A DNA stretch of 64,000 nt from Antiquaquibacter oligotrophicus (GTDB lineage: Bacteria > Actinomycetota > Actinomycetes > Actinomycetales > Microbacteriaceae): NCBI RefSeq assembly GCF_020535405.1, contig NZ_CP085036.1:372001-436000 (forward strand), read 5' to 3'. Position 1 is the stretch's first letter; the number at the start of each line of letters is the position of its first letter. Under the pieces are notes generated by a model. The model saw only the letters and a list, made by a program, of their open reading frames with translations. It did no database searches and had not been told where the DNA came from. The position numbers and the translations under genes are program-made. Of the stretch, positions 49,373-59,204 are shown piece after piece.

Positions 49373-49666
49373 ATGACGGATGCCGTGCGCCGACGCTCCA
49401 CCCGCGTGCCCAAGATCATCGCCATTGCGGGGCTCGCCGGGATGCTCGTGCTGTGGGTTCTGGAAGTGCAGGCGCTCACGTGGGAATCCGGCGACAGGGT
49501 TTTGCACCTGAACTACATCGGAATCGCGGTGTGCGTGGTCATCTCGGTCGCCGCGGCGTTATGGATCGCTCGCAGCACCCGTAGGGCGGGAGCGATCGTG
49601 GTGCTCGTGGTGAGCATCCTCATCAACCCGATCTGGCTGTTGCTCCTGATCCGGGCGCTCGGCTGA
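49373..49666 (+). CDS. Small three-helix membrane protein
   Basis: A 97-residue protein with predicted helices at ~14-32, 45-65 and 72-93; the N-terminus is strongly basic (RRRSTRVPK), placing it in the cytoplasm. The pattern INPIWLLLLIRALG at the end is unrecognised. It has its own leaderless start (TACGAT, 6 nt). It converges on rbfA 8 nt away. Function unknown. Confidence 0.7.
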   Translation: MTDAVRRRSTRVPKIIAIAGLAGMLVLWVLEVQALTWESGDRVLHLNYIGIAVCVVISVAAALWIARSTRRAGAIVVLVVSILINPIWLLLLIRALG

Positions 49667-49673
49667 AACGTGC

Positions 49674-50117
49674 TTAGTTGTCGTCTTCGTCGTCGATGAC
49701 CCGCGGCTTGACGTACGGATCTTCGTCGCCCGCGTAGCTCGCCTTTTTCGCGAGGTTCTCCACTTTGGCGTCTCGCGCAGCGGCTTCGTTGAGCAGCGTC
49801 TCGATGAGGGCCGCATTCTCGGGGATACCGTCAGGGATGAACTCGAGGGACGGGGTGAGCCGCGCGGTGATGTTTTTGCCCACCTCGCTACGGAGCATGC
49901 CCGTCGCGGACTTGAGTGCGGCGGCGGTGTCGGCTCGCTCCTCGTCCGATCCGTACACGGTGTAGAAGATCGAGGCGTGCTGAAGGTCGCCGGTCACTCG
50001 CACATCGGTGATCGTGACGAAGCCCAGGCGTGGGTCTTTGACACCGCGTTCGAGCGCCTGCGCAACGATGACCTTGATTCGGTCGGCCATCTTCGCCGCC
50101 CGTGCTGCATCCGCCAT
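49674..50117 (-). CDS. rbfA: 30S ribosome-binding factor RbfA
   Basis: A 147-residue cold-shock-type ribosome maturation factor with KH-like fold (RIKVIVAQALERGVKDPRLGFVTITDVRVTGDLQHASIFYTVYG). It binds the 30S subunit near the 16S rRNA 5' end. The acidic C-terminus (DDEDDN) is a normal tail. It is the last gene of the nusA-ylxR-infB-rbfA cluster, separated from infB by a long palindrome. Confidence 0.94.
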   Translation of the reverse strand: MADAARAAKMADRIKVIVAQALERGVKDPRLGFVTITDVRVTGDLQHASIFYTVYGSDEERADTAAALKSATGMLRSEVGKNITARLTPSLEFIPDGIPENAALIETLLNEAAARDAKVENLAKKASYAGDEDPYVKPRVIDDEDDN

Positions 50118-50157
50118 GTTCTTCCCTCTCCCGTCCTGCCGCGCGATTAACGGAGGT

Positions 50158-50238
50158 GGGGTGCCGGAACTCAGCTCCTGGGCTCTTGAGCAATACGCAG
50201 TATTGCGAACCTGCCCAGGCGCTGAGTTCCGGCACCCC
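50158..50238. repeat. 81-bp imperfect palindrome between infB and rbfA
   Basis: Outer arms are a perfect 18-bp match (50158-50175 with 50221-50238, starting GGGGTGCCGG). After one mismatch, 7-bp inner arms CCTGGGC/GCCCAGG pair (50177-50183, 50213-50219). Then a bulged zone leads to a 7-bp apical stem GCAATAC/GTATTGC with a 3-nt loop. It occupies most of the 132-nt gap. In RNA it would form a very stable hairpin; as DNA it could extrude. No target-site duplication flanks it, and no second copy was seen in the window. Confidence 0.8.
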
Positions 50239-50249
50239 GCCGGCTCACG

Positions 50250-52934
50250 TTAGACCCGCGGCTTTTCCTTCATTTCGATCGTCTCGATCTCGTCGCCGAC
50301 CTGGATGTCGTTGAACTTGCCGAGTCCGATTCCGGCCTCGAAGTCCGTACGAACCTCGGTGACGTCGTCCTTGAAGCGGCGCAGGCTCTCGATCGTGAGG
50401 TTGTCGCCGACGACGACGCCATCGCGGATGACGCGTGCCTTCGCGTTTCTAGTGATCGTGCCGGACCGCACCACGACACCCGCAATGTTGCCGACCTTGG
50501 ACGAGCGGAAGATCTCGCGGATCTCGGCCACACCGGACTGCACTTCTTCGAACTCGGGCTTGAGCATTCCCTTGAGGGAGTTCTCGATCTCCTCGAGTGC
50601 CGAGTAAATGACCGAGTAGAAGCGCACGTCGACACCTTCGCGCTGGGCGCGCTCGCGCGCCTTCGTGTCGGGCCGGACGTTGAATCCGATGATGATGGCG
50701 TTGTCGATCGTGGCGAGGTTGACGTCGCTCTCGGTGACGGCACCAACACCGCGGTGGATGATGCGCAGCTGCACGCTGTCGTCGACCTCGATCTTGAGGA
50801 GTGCGTCCTCGAGCGCCTCGACGGCACCGGAGACGTCACCCTTGATGATGAGGTTGAGGGCTTCGACCTTGCCGTCTTCGAGGGCCTTGGTGAAGTCTTC
50901 GAGGCTGATGCGCTTGCGAGCCTTCGCCAGCATCGCGTTGCGCTCGACCGCTTCACGCTTTTCGGCGATCTGTCGGGCAGTGCGGTCCTCTTCCGTGACG
51001 ATGAACGTGTCACCGGCGCGCGGCACCGTGGACAGTCCCTGCACCTGAACGGGGCGCGACGGGAAGGCCTCCTCGACGGTTGCGCCGTTCTCATCCATCA
51101 TCGCGCGGACGCGGCCGTAGGCCGTTCCGGCGACGATGGCGTCACCGACACGGAGGGTTCCCGACTGGATGAGCACCGTGGCGACGGCACCGCGACCCTT
51201 GTCGAGCTTGGCTTCGATGGCGACACCGCGGGCGTCCTTGTTGGGGTTGGACCGCAGGTCGAGACCGGCGTCGGCGGTGAGGAGCACCGCGTCGAGCAGC
51301 TTGTCGATGCCGAGGTTGTTCAGTGCCGACACGTCGATGAACATCGTGTCGCCGCCGTACTCTTCGGCGATGAGGCCGAACTCGGTGAGCTGCTGACGCA
51401 CCTTCGCCGGGTTGGCACCCTCCTTGTCGACCTTGTTGACCGCCACCACGATGGGCACGTTCGCTGCCTGTGCGTGGTTGAGCGCCTCCACCGTCTGCGG
51501 CATGATGCCGTCGTCGGCGGCGACCACGAGGATCGCAAGGTCGGTCACTTGCGCACCGCGGGCACGCATGGCGGTGAACGCTTCGTGACCGGGGGTGTCG
51601 ATGAAGGTGATCGCGCGCTCGATGCCCTCGTGCTCGGTCCACACCTGGTAGGCACCAATGTGCTGGGTGATGCCACCGGCCTCGCCGGCGACGACGTTGG
51701 CCTTGCGGATGGCGTCGAGCAGCTTGGTCTTTCCGTGGTCGACGTGACCCATGACGGTGACGACGGGCGGACGGATCTCGAGATCCTCGTCCGTCTCGTC
51801 CTCGAGCTCCTGGTCGAGGTCGAGGTCGAAGCCCGCGAGGAGCTCCTTGTCCTCGTCCTCCGGGGAGACCATCTCGATTTTGTAGCCGAGCTCGTCGGCG
51901 AGCACCTCGAAGGTGCCCTCGTCGAGGGATTCGGTCGCGGTCGCCATCTGTCCGAGGTGGAAGAGGGCCGTCACGAGGCTTCCCGGCTGAACACTCAGGC
52001 CGGTCAGCGTCTCCAGCTTGTCGGCGAGGTCCGAGATCGAGGCGCCACGGCGCAGACGGATGATCGTCTTGCCGTCACCGCGGGGAACGGCAACGCCGCC
52101 GAGCGAGGGGGCTTCCCTCAGCTCGAACTCTGCGCGCTTCGTCCGCTTCGACTTACGTGCCTTGCTCTTTCCGCCGCCGCGACCGAAGGCACCCGCGGTT
52201 CCACCGCCGGGTCCGCGTCCGCGACCGCCGCCTGCCGGCGGACGGTTCGGGCCGAAGTTGCTACCGGGAGCGCCGGGACGGAAGCCACCGCCGCCAGCTC
52301 CACCGGGACGCGGTGCACCGGGACGCTGCTGGAAGTTGCCGCCACCGGGGCCACCCGGACGCTGCTGGAACCCGGGGCGCGGCCCCTGGCCGGGGCCACC
52401 GGGACGCGGTGCGCCCGGACGCGGTGCGCCGGGTCGGGGCATCCCCTGGTTCGACGAGAACGGGTTGTTGCCGGGGCGCGGAATGCCGGGGCGTCCCATT
52501 CCCTGGTTCGACGAGAAGGGGTTGTTGCCGGGGCGCGGTGCGCCAGGGCGGGGGATGTTGCTGGGGCGGGGGGCATCCGTCGGCTTGGGAGCCGTAGCTG
52601 CTGCCGCGGCCTCCGCCTGTGCCTGACGCTCAGCGACCGTTAGGGGTGCTGCCGGAGTCGGCGGCGCGTCTGCCGCTGGCGCGCTTGGTGCGGGGTCGGC
52701 AGGCTTCGGCGCGGGCTTCGGCGCGGCCTTGGGTGCAGCCTTGGGCTTTTCGGCAGCGGGAGCCGGCTTGATGCCGTCCGCCTCGAGAGCGGCCTTGACG
52801 CGGCGCGCAACGGGCGGCGCAACACTGGAGGACGGTCCCTTGACGAACTCGCCCATGTTCTTGAGCTTCTCAAGAACGACTTTCGATTCGATGCCGAGCT
52901 CGGAAGCGATCTCGTGCACGCGTGGGTTTGCCAC
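50250..52934 (-). CDS. infB: Translation initiation factor IF-2
   Basis: An 894-residue IF-2 that delivers initiator tRNA to the ribosome. The N-terminal IF2_N helix ([25 protein letters not shown]) is followed by a long Pro/Gly/Arg-rich region (~60-260) with an almost exact duplicated unit [13 protein letters not shown], then a second IF2_N, and the G domain with [19 protein letters not shown] and NKVDK, ending with the C1/C2 domains. GTG 52934 has AGGAG 6 nt upstream. It follows ylxR. Confidence 0.96.
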   Translation of the reverse strand: MANPRVHEIASELGIESKVVLEKLKNMGEFVKGPSSSVAPPVARRVKAALEADGIKPAPAAEKPKAAPKAAPKPAPKPADPAPSAPAADAPPTPAAPLTVAERQAQAEAAAAATAPKPTDAPRPSNIPRPGAPRPGNNPFSSNQGMGRPGIPRPGNNPFSSNQGMPRPGAPRPGAPRPGGPGQGPRPGFQQRPGGPGGGNFQQRPGAPRPGGAGGGGFRPGAPGSNFGPNRPPAGGGRGRGPGGGTAGAFGRGGGKSKARKSKRTKRAEFELREAPSLGGVAVPRGDGKTIIRLRRGASISDLADKLETLTGLSVQPGSLVTALFHLGQMATATESLDEGTFEVLADELGYKIEMVSPEDEDKELLAGFDLDLDQELEDETDEDLEIRPPVVTVMGHVDHGKTKLLDAIRKANVVAGEAGGITQHIGAYQVWTEHEGIERAITFIDTPGHEAFTAMRARGAQVTDLAILVVAADDGIMPQTVEALNHAQAANVPIVVAVNKVDKEGANPAKVRQQLTEFGLIAEEYGGDTMFIDVSALNNLGIDKLLDAVLLTADAGLDLRSNPNKDARGVAIEAKLDKGRGAVATVLIQSGTLRVGDAIVAGTAYGRVRAMMDENGATVEEAFPSRPVQVQGLSTVPRAGDTFIVTEEDRTARQIAEKREAVERNAMLAKARKRISLEDFTKALEDGKVEALNLIIKGDVSGAVEALEDALLKIEVDDSVQLRIIHRGVGAVTESDVNLATIDNAIIIGFNVRPDTKARERAQREGVDVRFYSVIYSALEEIENSLKGMLKPEFEEVQSGVAEIREIFRSSKVGNIAGVVVRSGTITRNAKARVIRDGVVVGDNLTIESLRRFKDDVTEVRTDFEAGIGLGKFNDIQVGDEIETIEMKEKPRV

Positions 52935-53028
52935 ATTTCTCCTGTTCTAGGCCTGCGCCCAGAAACAGGGGCAGGCGATTAGCGGACGGGTCTCATTTCG
53001 AGCCGCTCATTAGTTGTCCATAGGTCAA

Positions 53029-53301
53029 TCAGCCTGTTCGTTCGGATGACTCGGTCGAGCCATCTACTGCTGCACGTACGTCGCTCGCGTCCAGCGCTTT
53101 GCTCGCTCGAAAGGCTCGGGTCCAGGCCCGCCGCTTTTCCGCAGCTTCCACGCAGTCGAGTGTGGGATGGACCCACGCTCCTCGCCCGTCGAGACTCGCG
53201 GACGGATCCGGAATCACGCGCCCGTCCCTGACGACCAGACGTAAAAGAGCGGAGCGGTCATCTCGGTTTCGGCAGCCGACGCACGTTCGTGCGGGTTCCA
53301 T
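53029..53301 (-). CDS. YlxR-family (DUF448) RNA-binding protein
   Basis: A 90-residue YlxR protein. TCVGCR at the N-terminus and DGRGAWVHP are the family signatures; the C-terminal helix is basic. In Firmicutes and actinomycetes it lies between nusA and infB and binds RNA (RNase P has been proposed as a partner). Only 31 nt separate it from nusA. Confidence 0.9.
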   Translation of the reverse strand: MEPARTCVGCRNRDDRSALLRLVVRDGRVIPDPSASLDGRGAWVHPTLDCVEAAEKRRAWTRAFRASKALDASDVRAAVDGSTESSERTG

Positions 53302-53332
53302 CTTACCCCCGGTTGCTGCTGGAGTGCTGACC

Positions 53333-54313
53333 TCAGGATTCGAGGATGCTGTCGGGTTGGATGTCGATGCGCGCTCCGGTGAGTTTGGCAGCCAATCGGG
53401 CGTTCTGACCCTCTTTGCCGATGGCGAGGGACAACTGGTAGTCCGGTACGAGCGCGCGCACGGCCTTCGTTGATTCGTCGATCACGAACGAGCTGGAGAC
53501 CTTCGCCGGGGAGAGAGCGTTCGCAACGAAGGTCGCCAGGTTCTCTGAGTAGTCGACGATGTCGATCTTCTCGTTATTGAGTTCCGCGGTCACAGCACGA
53601 ACGCGCTGACCCAGCTCACCGATGCACGCGCCCTTTGCGTTGACTCCGGGCTCCGTGGCTCGAACAGCCATCTTGGTTCTGTGGCCCGCCTCACGCGCGA
53701 GGGACGTGATCTCGACGATCCCGCTCGCGATCTCGGGCACCTCGAGGGCGAAGAGCTTCCGGACGAGCGCCGGGTGTGTGCGGCTTACCGTGATCTGCGG
53801 CCCCTTCACACCCTTGCTGACGGCGGTGACGTACACACGGATGCGAGTCCCGTGAGCGTACTCCTCACCAGGAACCTGCTCCTCCGGAGGCAGGATGGCT
53901 TCGACCGTTCCGAGGTCAACGTGGATCATCCGGGGATTCGGACCCTGCTGGATCACACCCGCGACGATGTCGCCCTCGCGCCCCTTGAACTCGCCGAGAA
54001 CGTGATCGTCGGCGATGTCGCGCAGGCGCTGGTTGATGACTTGCTTGGCCGCGAAGGCGGCGATACGACCGAAGTCGCTGGGGCTGTCTTCGGCCTCGCC
54101 GATGATCGCGCCGTCCTCGTCGCGCTCCGGAACCCACACACTCACGTGGCCGGTCTTGCGATCGAGAACCACGCGCGCGGCGCTCGTGTCCGTCTCGCCA
54201 ATGTGCTTGAGGTAGGCGGTCTGGATCGCCTGCTCGATGATCTGGACGAGTTCGTCGAAGGGGATCTCGCGCTCGCGCTCCATGAGGCGCAGCACGCTCA
54301 GGTCGATGTCCAC
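53333..54313 (-). CDS. nusA: Transcription termination/antitermination factor NusA
   Basis: A 326-residue NusA with N-terminal RNA polymerase-binding domain, S1 domain (GDIVAGVIQQGPNPRMIHVDLG) and two KH domains (GACIGELGQRVRAV, SLAIGKEGQNARLAAKLTG). It lacks the C-terminal acidic repeats of the gamma-proteobacterial protein, as usual in actinomycetes. GTG 54313 has GGAGG 7 nt upstream. An inverted repeat in the leader includes that ribosome-binding site. The rimP gene normally found upstream is absent; a divergent lipoprotein gene takes its place. Confidence 0.95.
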   Translation of the reverse strand: MDIDLSVLRLMEREREIPFDELVQIIEQAIQTAYLKHIGETDTSAARVVLDRKTGHVSVWVPERDEDGAIIGEAEDSPSDFGRIAAFAAKQVINQRLRDIADDHVLGEFKGREGDIVAGVIQQGPNPRMIHVDLGTVEAILPPEEQVPGEEYAHGTRIRVYVTAVSKGVKGPQITVSRTHPALVRKLFALEVPEIASGIVEITSLAREAGHRTKMAVRATEPGVNAKGACIGELGQRVRAVTAELNNEKIDIVDYSENLATFVANALSPAKVSSSFVIDESTKAVRALVPDYQLSLAIGKEGQNARLAAKLTGARIDIQPDSILES

Positions 54314-54319
54314 TGAGGG

Positions 54320-54390
54320 GCCTCCGCTATTCGTGATGTCTGGCTCGATCGGCGGTGGCCGACGGCGTCGGTCCAGTTTAGCGCGGAGGC
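54320..54390. repeat. 8-bp inverted repeat covering the nusA ribosome-binding site
   Basis: GCCTCCGC (54320-54327) and GCGGAGGC (54383-54390), 55 nt apart. On the nusA mRNA the downstream copy contains the Shine-Dalgarno GGAGG, so the copies could pair and hide it if transcription starts upstream of 54390. A TAAACT -10 candidate at 54375-54380 would instead start inside the loop and abolish this. Confidence 0.35.
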
Positions 54391-54391
54391 C

Positions 54392-54397
54392 TACAGT
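54392..54397 (+). promoter_or_regulatory. Leaderless -10 element of the lipoprotein gene
   Basis: TACAGT lies 6 nt before the GTG at 54404. Confidence 0.5.
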
Positions 54398-54403
54398 GTT
54401 CGT

Positions 54404-55189
54404 GTGGGTCGCAGCATCCGATTGATCGCTCTCGTCTGTGCTGTCGCGCTGATCTCGGGGTGCGCAAGCGATCTCCGGTCGGCCCCCATCGAGGCCGACG
54501 ACGATTTCGGCACCGTCGAGGTGTTCGCTGTTGACGGCGATGGGATGCTCGAACCCGACGCGAGCGGACTAGCCGAGCACGTGTGGTCGACCTTCACGCG
54601 TGTTGCCACTCCGGAGTTCGCCGGACGTACCGTCAGCGAGTACCGCGTGGGAGACGCACCGGACAGCGACACCATGGCTTACGTCTTTCAAGCCGACGAT
54701 CCGACCCTGTGGGTGTTGGCAGCGAACCTCTCGACGAGCGACGACGACACCCTTCTCATCCCGACATTGATCCACGAGTACGCGCACATCATCACCCTCT
54801 CCCCGAGCGAGGTCGACCCGGACACCGTGTCTTGTCCCACCCTCGATCTCGACGAGGGATGCGCGAACCTCGACTCGGTCCTCCTGACCTTCTACGACCA
54901 CTTCTGGGCAGGGTACGGAGATGACGCCCCTGCGCCCGGCAATTCGGACAGTGACGCCGCGTATGAGTTCTACCGGGAACACGAGAACGATTTCGTGAGC
55001 GATTACGCGGCGACCAACGTCGTCGAAGATCTCGCCGAGAGTTTCATGACGTTCGTGCTGGAACCGCGGCCAACCGGCGATACCGTAATCGCGCGAAAAC
55101 TCGAGTTCTTCTGGTCGTATCCGGACTTCGTCACAACACGAGAGCGCATCCTGGCGGAATTCACCGCGGAGATCGGGCCCGTCGACTAG
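54404..55189 (+). CDS. Putative zinc-metallopeptidase lipoprotein
   Basis: A 261-residue exported protein. A signal peptide ends in the lipobox LISGC (Cys ~20), so the mature protein is lipid-anchored outside the membrane. [10 protein letters not shown] stretch (HExxH) near residue 125 and a later [13 protein letters not shown] (possible third ligand Glu) suggest a gluzincin-type metallopeptidase, but no family could be named. GTG 54404 is leaderless. It is divergent from nusA and shares the CTAG at its stop with proS, lying where rimP is usually found. Confidence 0.72.
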   Translation: MGRSIRLIALVCAVALISGCASDLRSAPIEADDDFGTVEVFAVDGDGMLEPDASGLAEHVWSTFTRVATPEFAGRTVSEYRVGDAPDSDTMAYVFQADDPTLWVLAANLSTSDDDTLLIPTLIHEYAHIITLSPSEVDPDTVSCPTLDLDEGCANLDSVLLTFYDHFWAGYGDDAPAPGNSDSDAAYEFYREHENDFVSDYAATNVVEDLAESFMTFVLEPRPTGDTVIARKLEFFWSYPDFVTTRERILAEFTAEIGPVD

Positions 55190-56952
55190 GCGATAAGTGC
55201 GGCGCCCAATTCCTCGATCGCGACCGACGTGCGCTCCCCCGTGCGGCGATCCCACAGTTCGACTCGGCCGTCGGCCGCGTCCCGGCCGACGATGACAATG
55301 ACCGGCACACCGAGCAGTTCCGCGTCGCCGAACTTCACACCAGGTGACACCTTCGGACGGTCATCGAAGAGCACGTCGAAACCGCTCTCCTCGAGGGACC
55401 CCACGATGACCTCGGCCGTCGCGTACACGGTCTCATCACGGCCGGTCGCGATGACGTGCACGTCGAAGGGGGCAACGTTCTTCGGCCAGATGAGTCCCTT
55501 CTCGTCGTTGTTCGACTCCGCGATGACAGCCATGATGCGCGTCACGCCGATGCCGTAGGAACCCATCGTGACGGTGACGAGCTTGCCGTTTTCGTCGAGC
55601 ACCTTGAGGCCGAGCGCCTCCGCGTACTTGCGGCCGAGCTGGAACACGTGGCCGATCTCCATGCCACGCGCCAATTCGACGGGCCCCGAGCCATCCGGAG
55701 CTGGATCGCCCGCGAGCACCTCCGCAACCTGAACGATTCCGTCGGTCTGGAAGTCACGACCGGCGACGAGGCCGAACACGTGTCGCCCATGCTCGTTGGC
55801 ACCCGTGATCCAGCCACTGCCGTCGGAGACTCGCGGGTCGACGACGTAACGGATGCCCGTCACAGACTTCTCGCCGAGCACGGGCCCAGCGGCCGACCAC
55901 GGACCGATGTAACCCTTCACCAGGCCGGGGTTCTTCGCGAAGTCAGCCTCCGTGGCCGCCTCGACGATCGCCGGAGCGAAGGCGACCTCGGCGCGCTTCA
56001 TGTCAACGTCACGGTCTCCCGGGAGCCCGACAACCACGAGTTCGCGATTGCCCTTGAGGTCGGTCAAGGCCAGAACGATGTTCTTGAGCGTGTCGGCGGC
56101 GGTCCAGGCACGTCCGTCCGGTCGCGGGTGCTTGGCATTCGCGACGTCGACGAGGGTCGCGATGGTCGGCGTGTCCGGGGTGTCGAGCACCTCGGCGGGG
56201 GTGAGACCCTCGTAGGCGCGTGCGGGCGGGGCTGCCGTCGTGAAGGCCTCAACGTTGGCCGCGTATCCTCCGTCGGAGCGCACAAACGTGTCCTCCCCGA
56301 TCGGCGTCGGGTGCAGGAACTCCTCCGACTTGGATCCACCCATTGCCCCGGCATCCGCCTTGACGATGACGTACTCGAGGCCCAGGCGCTGGAAGATGCG
56401 CTCGTAAGCATCACGATGCTGCTGGTAGCTGACGTCGAGACCGGCATCCGTGTAGTCGAACGAGTAGCTGTCCTTCATCGAGAACTCGCGGCCGCGCAGG
56501 AGACCTGCGCGCGGGCGAGCCTCGTCGCGGTACTTGTCCTGGATCTGGTAGATCGACAGCGGCAGGTCTTTATAGCTCGAGTAGAGGTCTTTGACGAGGA
56601 GCGTGAAGACCTCTTCGTGAGTCGGAGCGAGGAGGTAGTCAGCATCCTTGCGGTCTTTGAGCCGGAAGATTCCGTCGCCGTACTCCGTCCACCGACCGGT
56701 GATCTCGTAGGGCTCGCGCGGCAGGAGCGCCGGGAAGTGCACCTCTTGCGCACCGAACGCCTCGAGCTCCTCGCGGATGATCTTCTCGATCTTGCGGCGC
56801 ACCTTCAGGCCGAGCGGCAACCACGCGAAGACACCTGGTGCCTGACGGCGGATGTAACCGGCTCGTACGAGCAGTCGGTGACTTGCCACCTCTGCATCGA
56901 CGGGGTCCTCGCGGAGGGTGCGGACGAAAAGCTGGGAGAGGCGCGTAGACAC
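55186..56952 (-). CDS. proS: Prolyl-tRNA synthetase (bacterial type)
   Basis: A 588-residue class II aminoacyl-tRNA synthetase charging tRNA-Pro. Class II motifs are visible: [22 protein letters not shown] (motif 1 region), [24 protein letters not shown] (motif 2), [16 protein letters not shown] (motif 3). The editing (INS) domain lies between, with the C-terminal anticodon-binding domain after it. GTG 56952 is set by TAACAT 6 nt upstream. The stop shares CTAG with the convergent lipoprotein gene. Confidence 0.96.
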   Translation of the reverse strand: MSTRLSQLFVRTLREDPVDAEVASHRLLVRAGYIRRQAPGVFAWLPLGLKVRRKIEKIIREELEAFGAQEVHFPALLPREPYEITGRWTEYGDGIFRLKDRKDADYLLAPTHEEVFTLLVKDLYSSYKDLPLSIYQIQDKYRDEARPRAGLLRGREFSMKDSYSFDYTDAGLDVSYQQHRDAYERIFQRLGLEYVIVKADAGAMGGSKSEEFLHPTPIGEDTFVRSDGGYAANVEAFTTAAPPARAYEGLTPAEVLDTPDTPTIATLVDVANAKHPRPDGRAWTAADTLKNIVLALTDLKGNRELVVVGLPGDRDVDMKRAEVAFAPAIVEAATEADFAKNPGLVKGYIGPWSAAGPVLGEKSVTGIRYVVDPRVSDGSGWITGANEHGRHVFGLVAGRDFQTDGIVQVAEVLAGDPAPDGSGPVELARGMEIGHVFQLGRKYAEALGLKVLDENGKLVTVTMGSYGIGVTRIMAVIAESNNDEKGLIWPKNVAPFDVHVIATGRDETVYATAEVIVGSLEESGFDVLFDDRPKVSPGVKFGDAELLGVPVIVIVGRDAADGRVELWDRRTGERTSVAIEELGAALIA

Positions 56953-56958
56953 CTGCCC

Positions 56959-56964
56959 ATGTTA
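56959..56964 (-). promoter_or_regulatory. Leaderless -10 element of proS
   Basis: TAACAT lies 6 nt before the GTG at 56952, minus strand. Confidence 0.5.
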
Positions 56965-57095
56965 CTTGCGCGTCGCCACGCTCCGGTCTGACGCAGAACG
57001 TTGGACTGCGGCATGCGAACAGTCGATCGTCGTCAGGTCGCCGAGGCTGGGGATGGACTCCACCGGCTCGAGCCCACGGCGGGAAGACTCACCGG

Positions 57096-57995
57096 ATGCG
57101 TCGACCCACTCCACTGCCTCCCGCGCTTCACGCCGCAGGATTTACCGTCGCCGAAGCTCGGGAAGCATGCGTCGGAGAAGGTCGACTACGTTCGTCAGAC
57201 CTGACGAGCCCGTTCTACGGCGTGCGGTCTTCGAGCCAACCGAGCACGGTCCTGGCGCTCGCACGGGCGCTGCACTCGCGTATGACGCCCGACCAATATT
57301 TCAGCCACACGACCGCAGCGATCCTGCTCGGGCTCCGGATGCCGGAGGGCTTCCGTGAGCCAACACTGCACGTCACCTCGGTTCGACCGCGCCGGGCCCC
57401 TCGCCTCAGCGGGGTGTCGGGCCACGACTCCGGGCCCCGAGACCTGGTCTGGCTGGATGGGATCCCCGTGCTCAACCCGATCGACACGTGGCTTCAGCTC
57501 GCGGCGAGATTTGGCCTCGATGATGTGATCGTCATGGGCGACGGTCTCGTCAGACGGTTGCGCCCGATCACGACGCTGGAGCGACTCGGTGAACTCATCC
57601 ACGGTTACCGCGGGCGAGGAAGCCGTCGCCTCCGCGATGCCATCTCTCTGATGCGCCACGCCACCGACTCTGCACGCGAGACGACGCTGAGGCTGGTCGT
57701 CGTCCGCGCCGGGTTCCCGGAACCCGAGGTCAACGGGGTGATCCGCAACCGACACGGAGCCGTCGTCGCCCACGGCGATCTTGTGTTCCGTCCTTTTCGC
57801 ACCATCCTGGAGTACGAGGGCCGTCACCATGGCGAGAGTGAGCGACAGTTTTCCATCGACATCGCGCGGCTTGATGAACTCATGGACGAGGAATGGCGTG
57901 TCATCCGAGTCGACAAGGCTCTCATGGCACGACGAGCGACTCTCCTGGGAAAAATCGACCGCGCGCTGAGGAAGGGCGGGTGGAGTCCCACCTGA
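57096..57995 (+). CDS. AbiEi-like N-terminus with DUF559-type endonuclease-fold C-terminus
   Basis: A 299-residue protein common in actinomycetes. The N-terminal ~100 residues resemble the AbiEi antitoxin-like wing, with FSHTTAAILLGLRMP. The C-terminal ~90 residues carry the Vsr/MutH-like fold, with the acidic HGDLVFRPFRTILEYEGRHHGESERQF pattern and EEWRVIRV; DUF559 proteins have this form. No cognate toxin gene adjoins it. It sits on the opposite strand between ispG and proS. Its role (nuclease or regulator) is uncertain. Confidence 0.72.
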   Translation: MRRPTPLPPALHAAGFTVAEAREACVGEGRLRSSDLTSPFYGVRSSSQPSTVLALARALHSRMTPDQYFSHTTAAILLGLRMPEGFREPTLHVTSVRPRRAPRLSGVSGHDSGPRDLVWLDGIPVLNPIDTWLQLAARFGLDDVIVMGDGLVRRLRPITTLERLGELIHGYRGRGSRRLRDAISLMRHATDSARETTLRLVVVRAGFPEPEVNGVIRNRHGAVVAHGDLVFRPFRTILEYEGRHHGESERQFSIDIARLDELMDEEWRVIRVDKALMARRATLLGKIDRALRKGGWSPT

Positions 57996-58036
57996 CACAA
58001 AACGCTGCTCCGGATAGCCGGAAACGCCGTTCTCCG

Positions 58037-59188
58037 TCAGTTCGCGGTAACCACCTGCGGGCTACCGACGGCGCCGGGAGGCATCTCCGCCGCGAGACGG
58101 TTGGCCTCTTCGATAAGGGTCGCGACGATGTCTGCCTCCGGCACGGTCTTAATGACCTCGCCCTTGACGAAAATCTGCCCCTTGCCGTTACCGCTGGCCA
58201 CACCGAGGTCCGCCTCGCGGGCCTCGCCGGGCCCGTTGACGACACAACCCATAACGGCGACACGAAGCGGAACGGTCATACCCTCGAGGCCCGCGGTGAC
58301 GCTGTTGGCCAGCGAGTACACGTCAACCTGCGCACGACCGCAGCTCGGGCACGAGACGATTTCGAGCTTGCGCTCGCGAAGGTTGAGCGACTGCAGAATC
58401 TGCAGGCCCACCTTGACCTCCTGCGCCGGCGGGGCCGACAGTGACACACGGATGGTGTCGCCGATTCCCTCAGAGAGCAGGATGCCGAACGCCGTCGCCG
58501 ACTTAATCGTGCCCTGGAACTCGGGGCCCGCCTCGGTCACACCGAGGTGCAGCGGCCAATCGCCGCGCTCGGCGAGGAGGCGGTAGGCCTTGACCATGAT
58601 GATCGGATCGTTGTGTTTCACCGAGATCTTGAAGTCGTGGAAGTCGTGCTCCTCGAAGAGGCTCGCCTCCCACACCGCGCTCTCGACGAGCGCCTCGGGG
58701 GTGGCCTTGCCGTACTTCTGCAGGAGGCTCGGCTCGAGCGATCCGGCGTTGACGCCGATGCGGATGCTCACGCCAGCGTCCTTCGCCGCCTTGGCGATGG
58801 CACCGACCTGGTCGTCGAACTTCTTGATGTTGCCGGGGTTGACGCGCACAGCGCCGACGCCCGCGTCGATGGCCGCAAACACGTACCGCGGCTGGAAGTG
58901 AATGTCCGCGATGACCGGAATCTGGCTCTTCATCGCGATGATCTTGAGCGCGTCAGCGTCATCCTGGTGCGGAACCGCAACACGCACGATGTCGCAACCG
59001 GAGGCGGTGAGTTCGGCGATCTGTTGGAGCGTCGCGTTGATGTTGGTGGTCTGCGTCGTCGTCATCGACTGCACGCTCACGGGGAAGTCGCTACCGACCC
59101 CGACTTTGCCGACGTGGATCTGTCGGGTCTTGCGGCGGGGGGCGAGGGTTTCGGGGACCTTCGGCAAACCGAGATTGACTGCTGGCAC
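58037..59188 (-). CDS. ispG: 4-hydroxy-3-methylbut-2-en-1-yl diphosphate synthase
   Basis: A 383-residue MEP-pathway enzyme making HMBPP from MEcPP. The TIM-barrel N-terminal part ([21 protein letters not shown]) is followed by the iron-sulfur domain with CPSCGRAQ and [10 protein letters not shown], giving three Cys and a Glu for the [4Fe-4S] cluster. Leaderless GTG start (TAGGCT, 6 nt). It lies 16 nt after rseP on the same strand and, with dxr, feeds isoprenoid synthesis. Confidence 0.96.
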   Translation of the reverse strand: MPAVNLGLPKVPETLAPRRKTRQIHVGKVGVGSDFPVSVQSMTTTQTTNINATLQQIAELTASGCDIVRVAVPHQDDADALKIIAMKSQIPVIADIHFQPRYVFAAIDAGVGAVRVNPGNIKKFDDQVGAIAKAAKDAGVSIRIGVNAGSLEPSLLQKYGKATPEALVESAVWEASLFEEHDFHDFKISVKHNDPIIMVKAYRLLAERGDWPLHLGVTEAGPEFQGTIKSATAFGILLSEGIGDTIRVSLSAPPAQEVKVGLQILQSLNLRERKLEIVSCPSCGRAQVDVYSLANSVTAGLEGMTVPLRVAVMGCVVNGPGEAREADLGVASGNGKGQIFVKGEVIKTVPEADIVATLIEEANRLAAEMPPGAVGSPQVVTAN

Positions 59189-59194
59189 GACTCA

Positions 59195-59200
59195 AGCCTA
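59195..59200 (-). promoter_or_regulatory. Leaderless -10 element of ispG
   Basis: TAGGCT lies 6 nt before the GTG at 59188, minus strand. Confidence 0.5.
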
Positions 59201-59204
59201 CGGC

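Noticed and set aside
50158-50238. Palindrome as an integron attC site or MITE
   Set aside because: No attC core (GTTRRRY/RYYYAAC) ends and no integrase; no target-site duplication flanks it and no other copy in the window.
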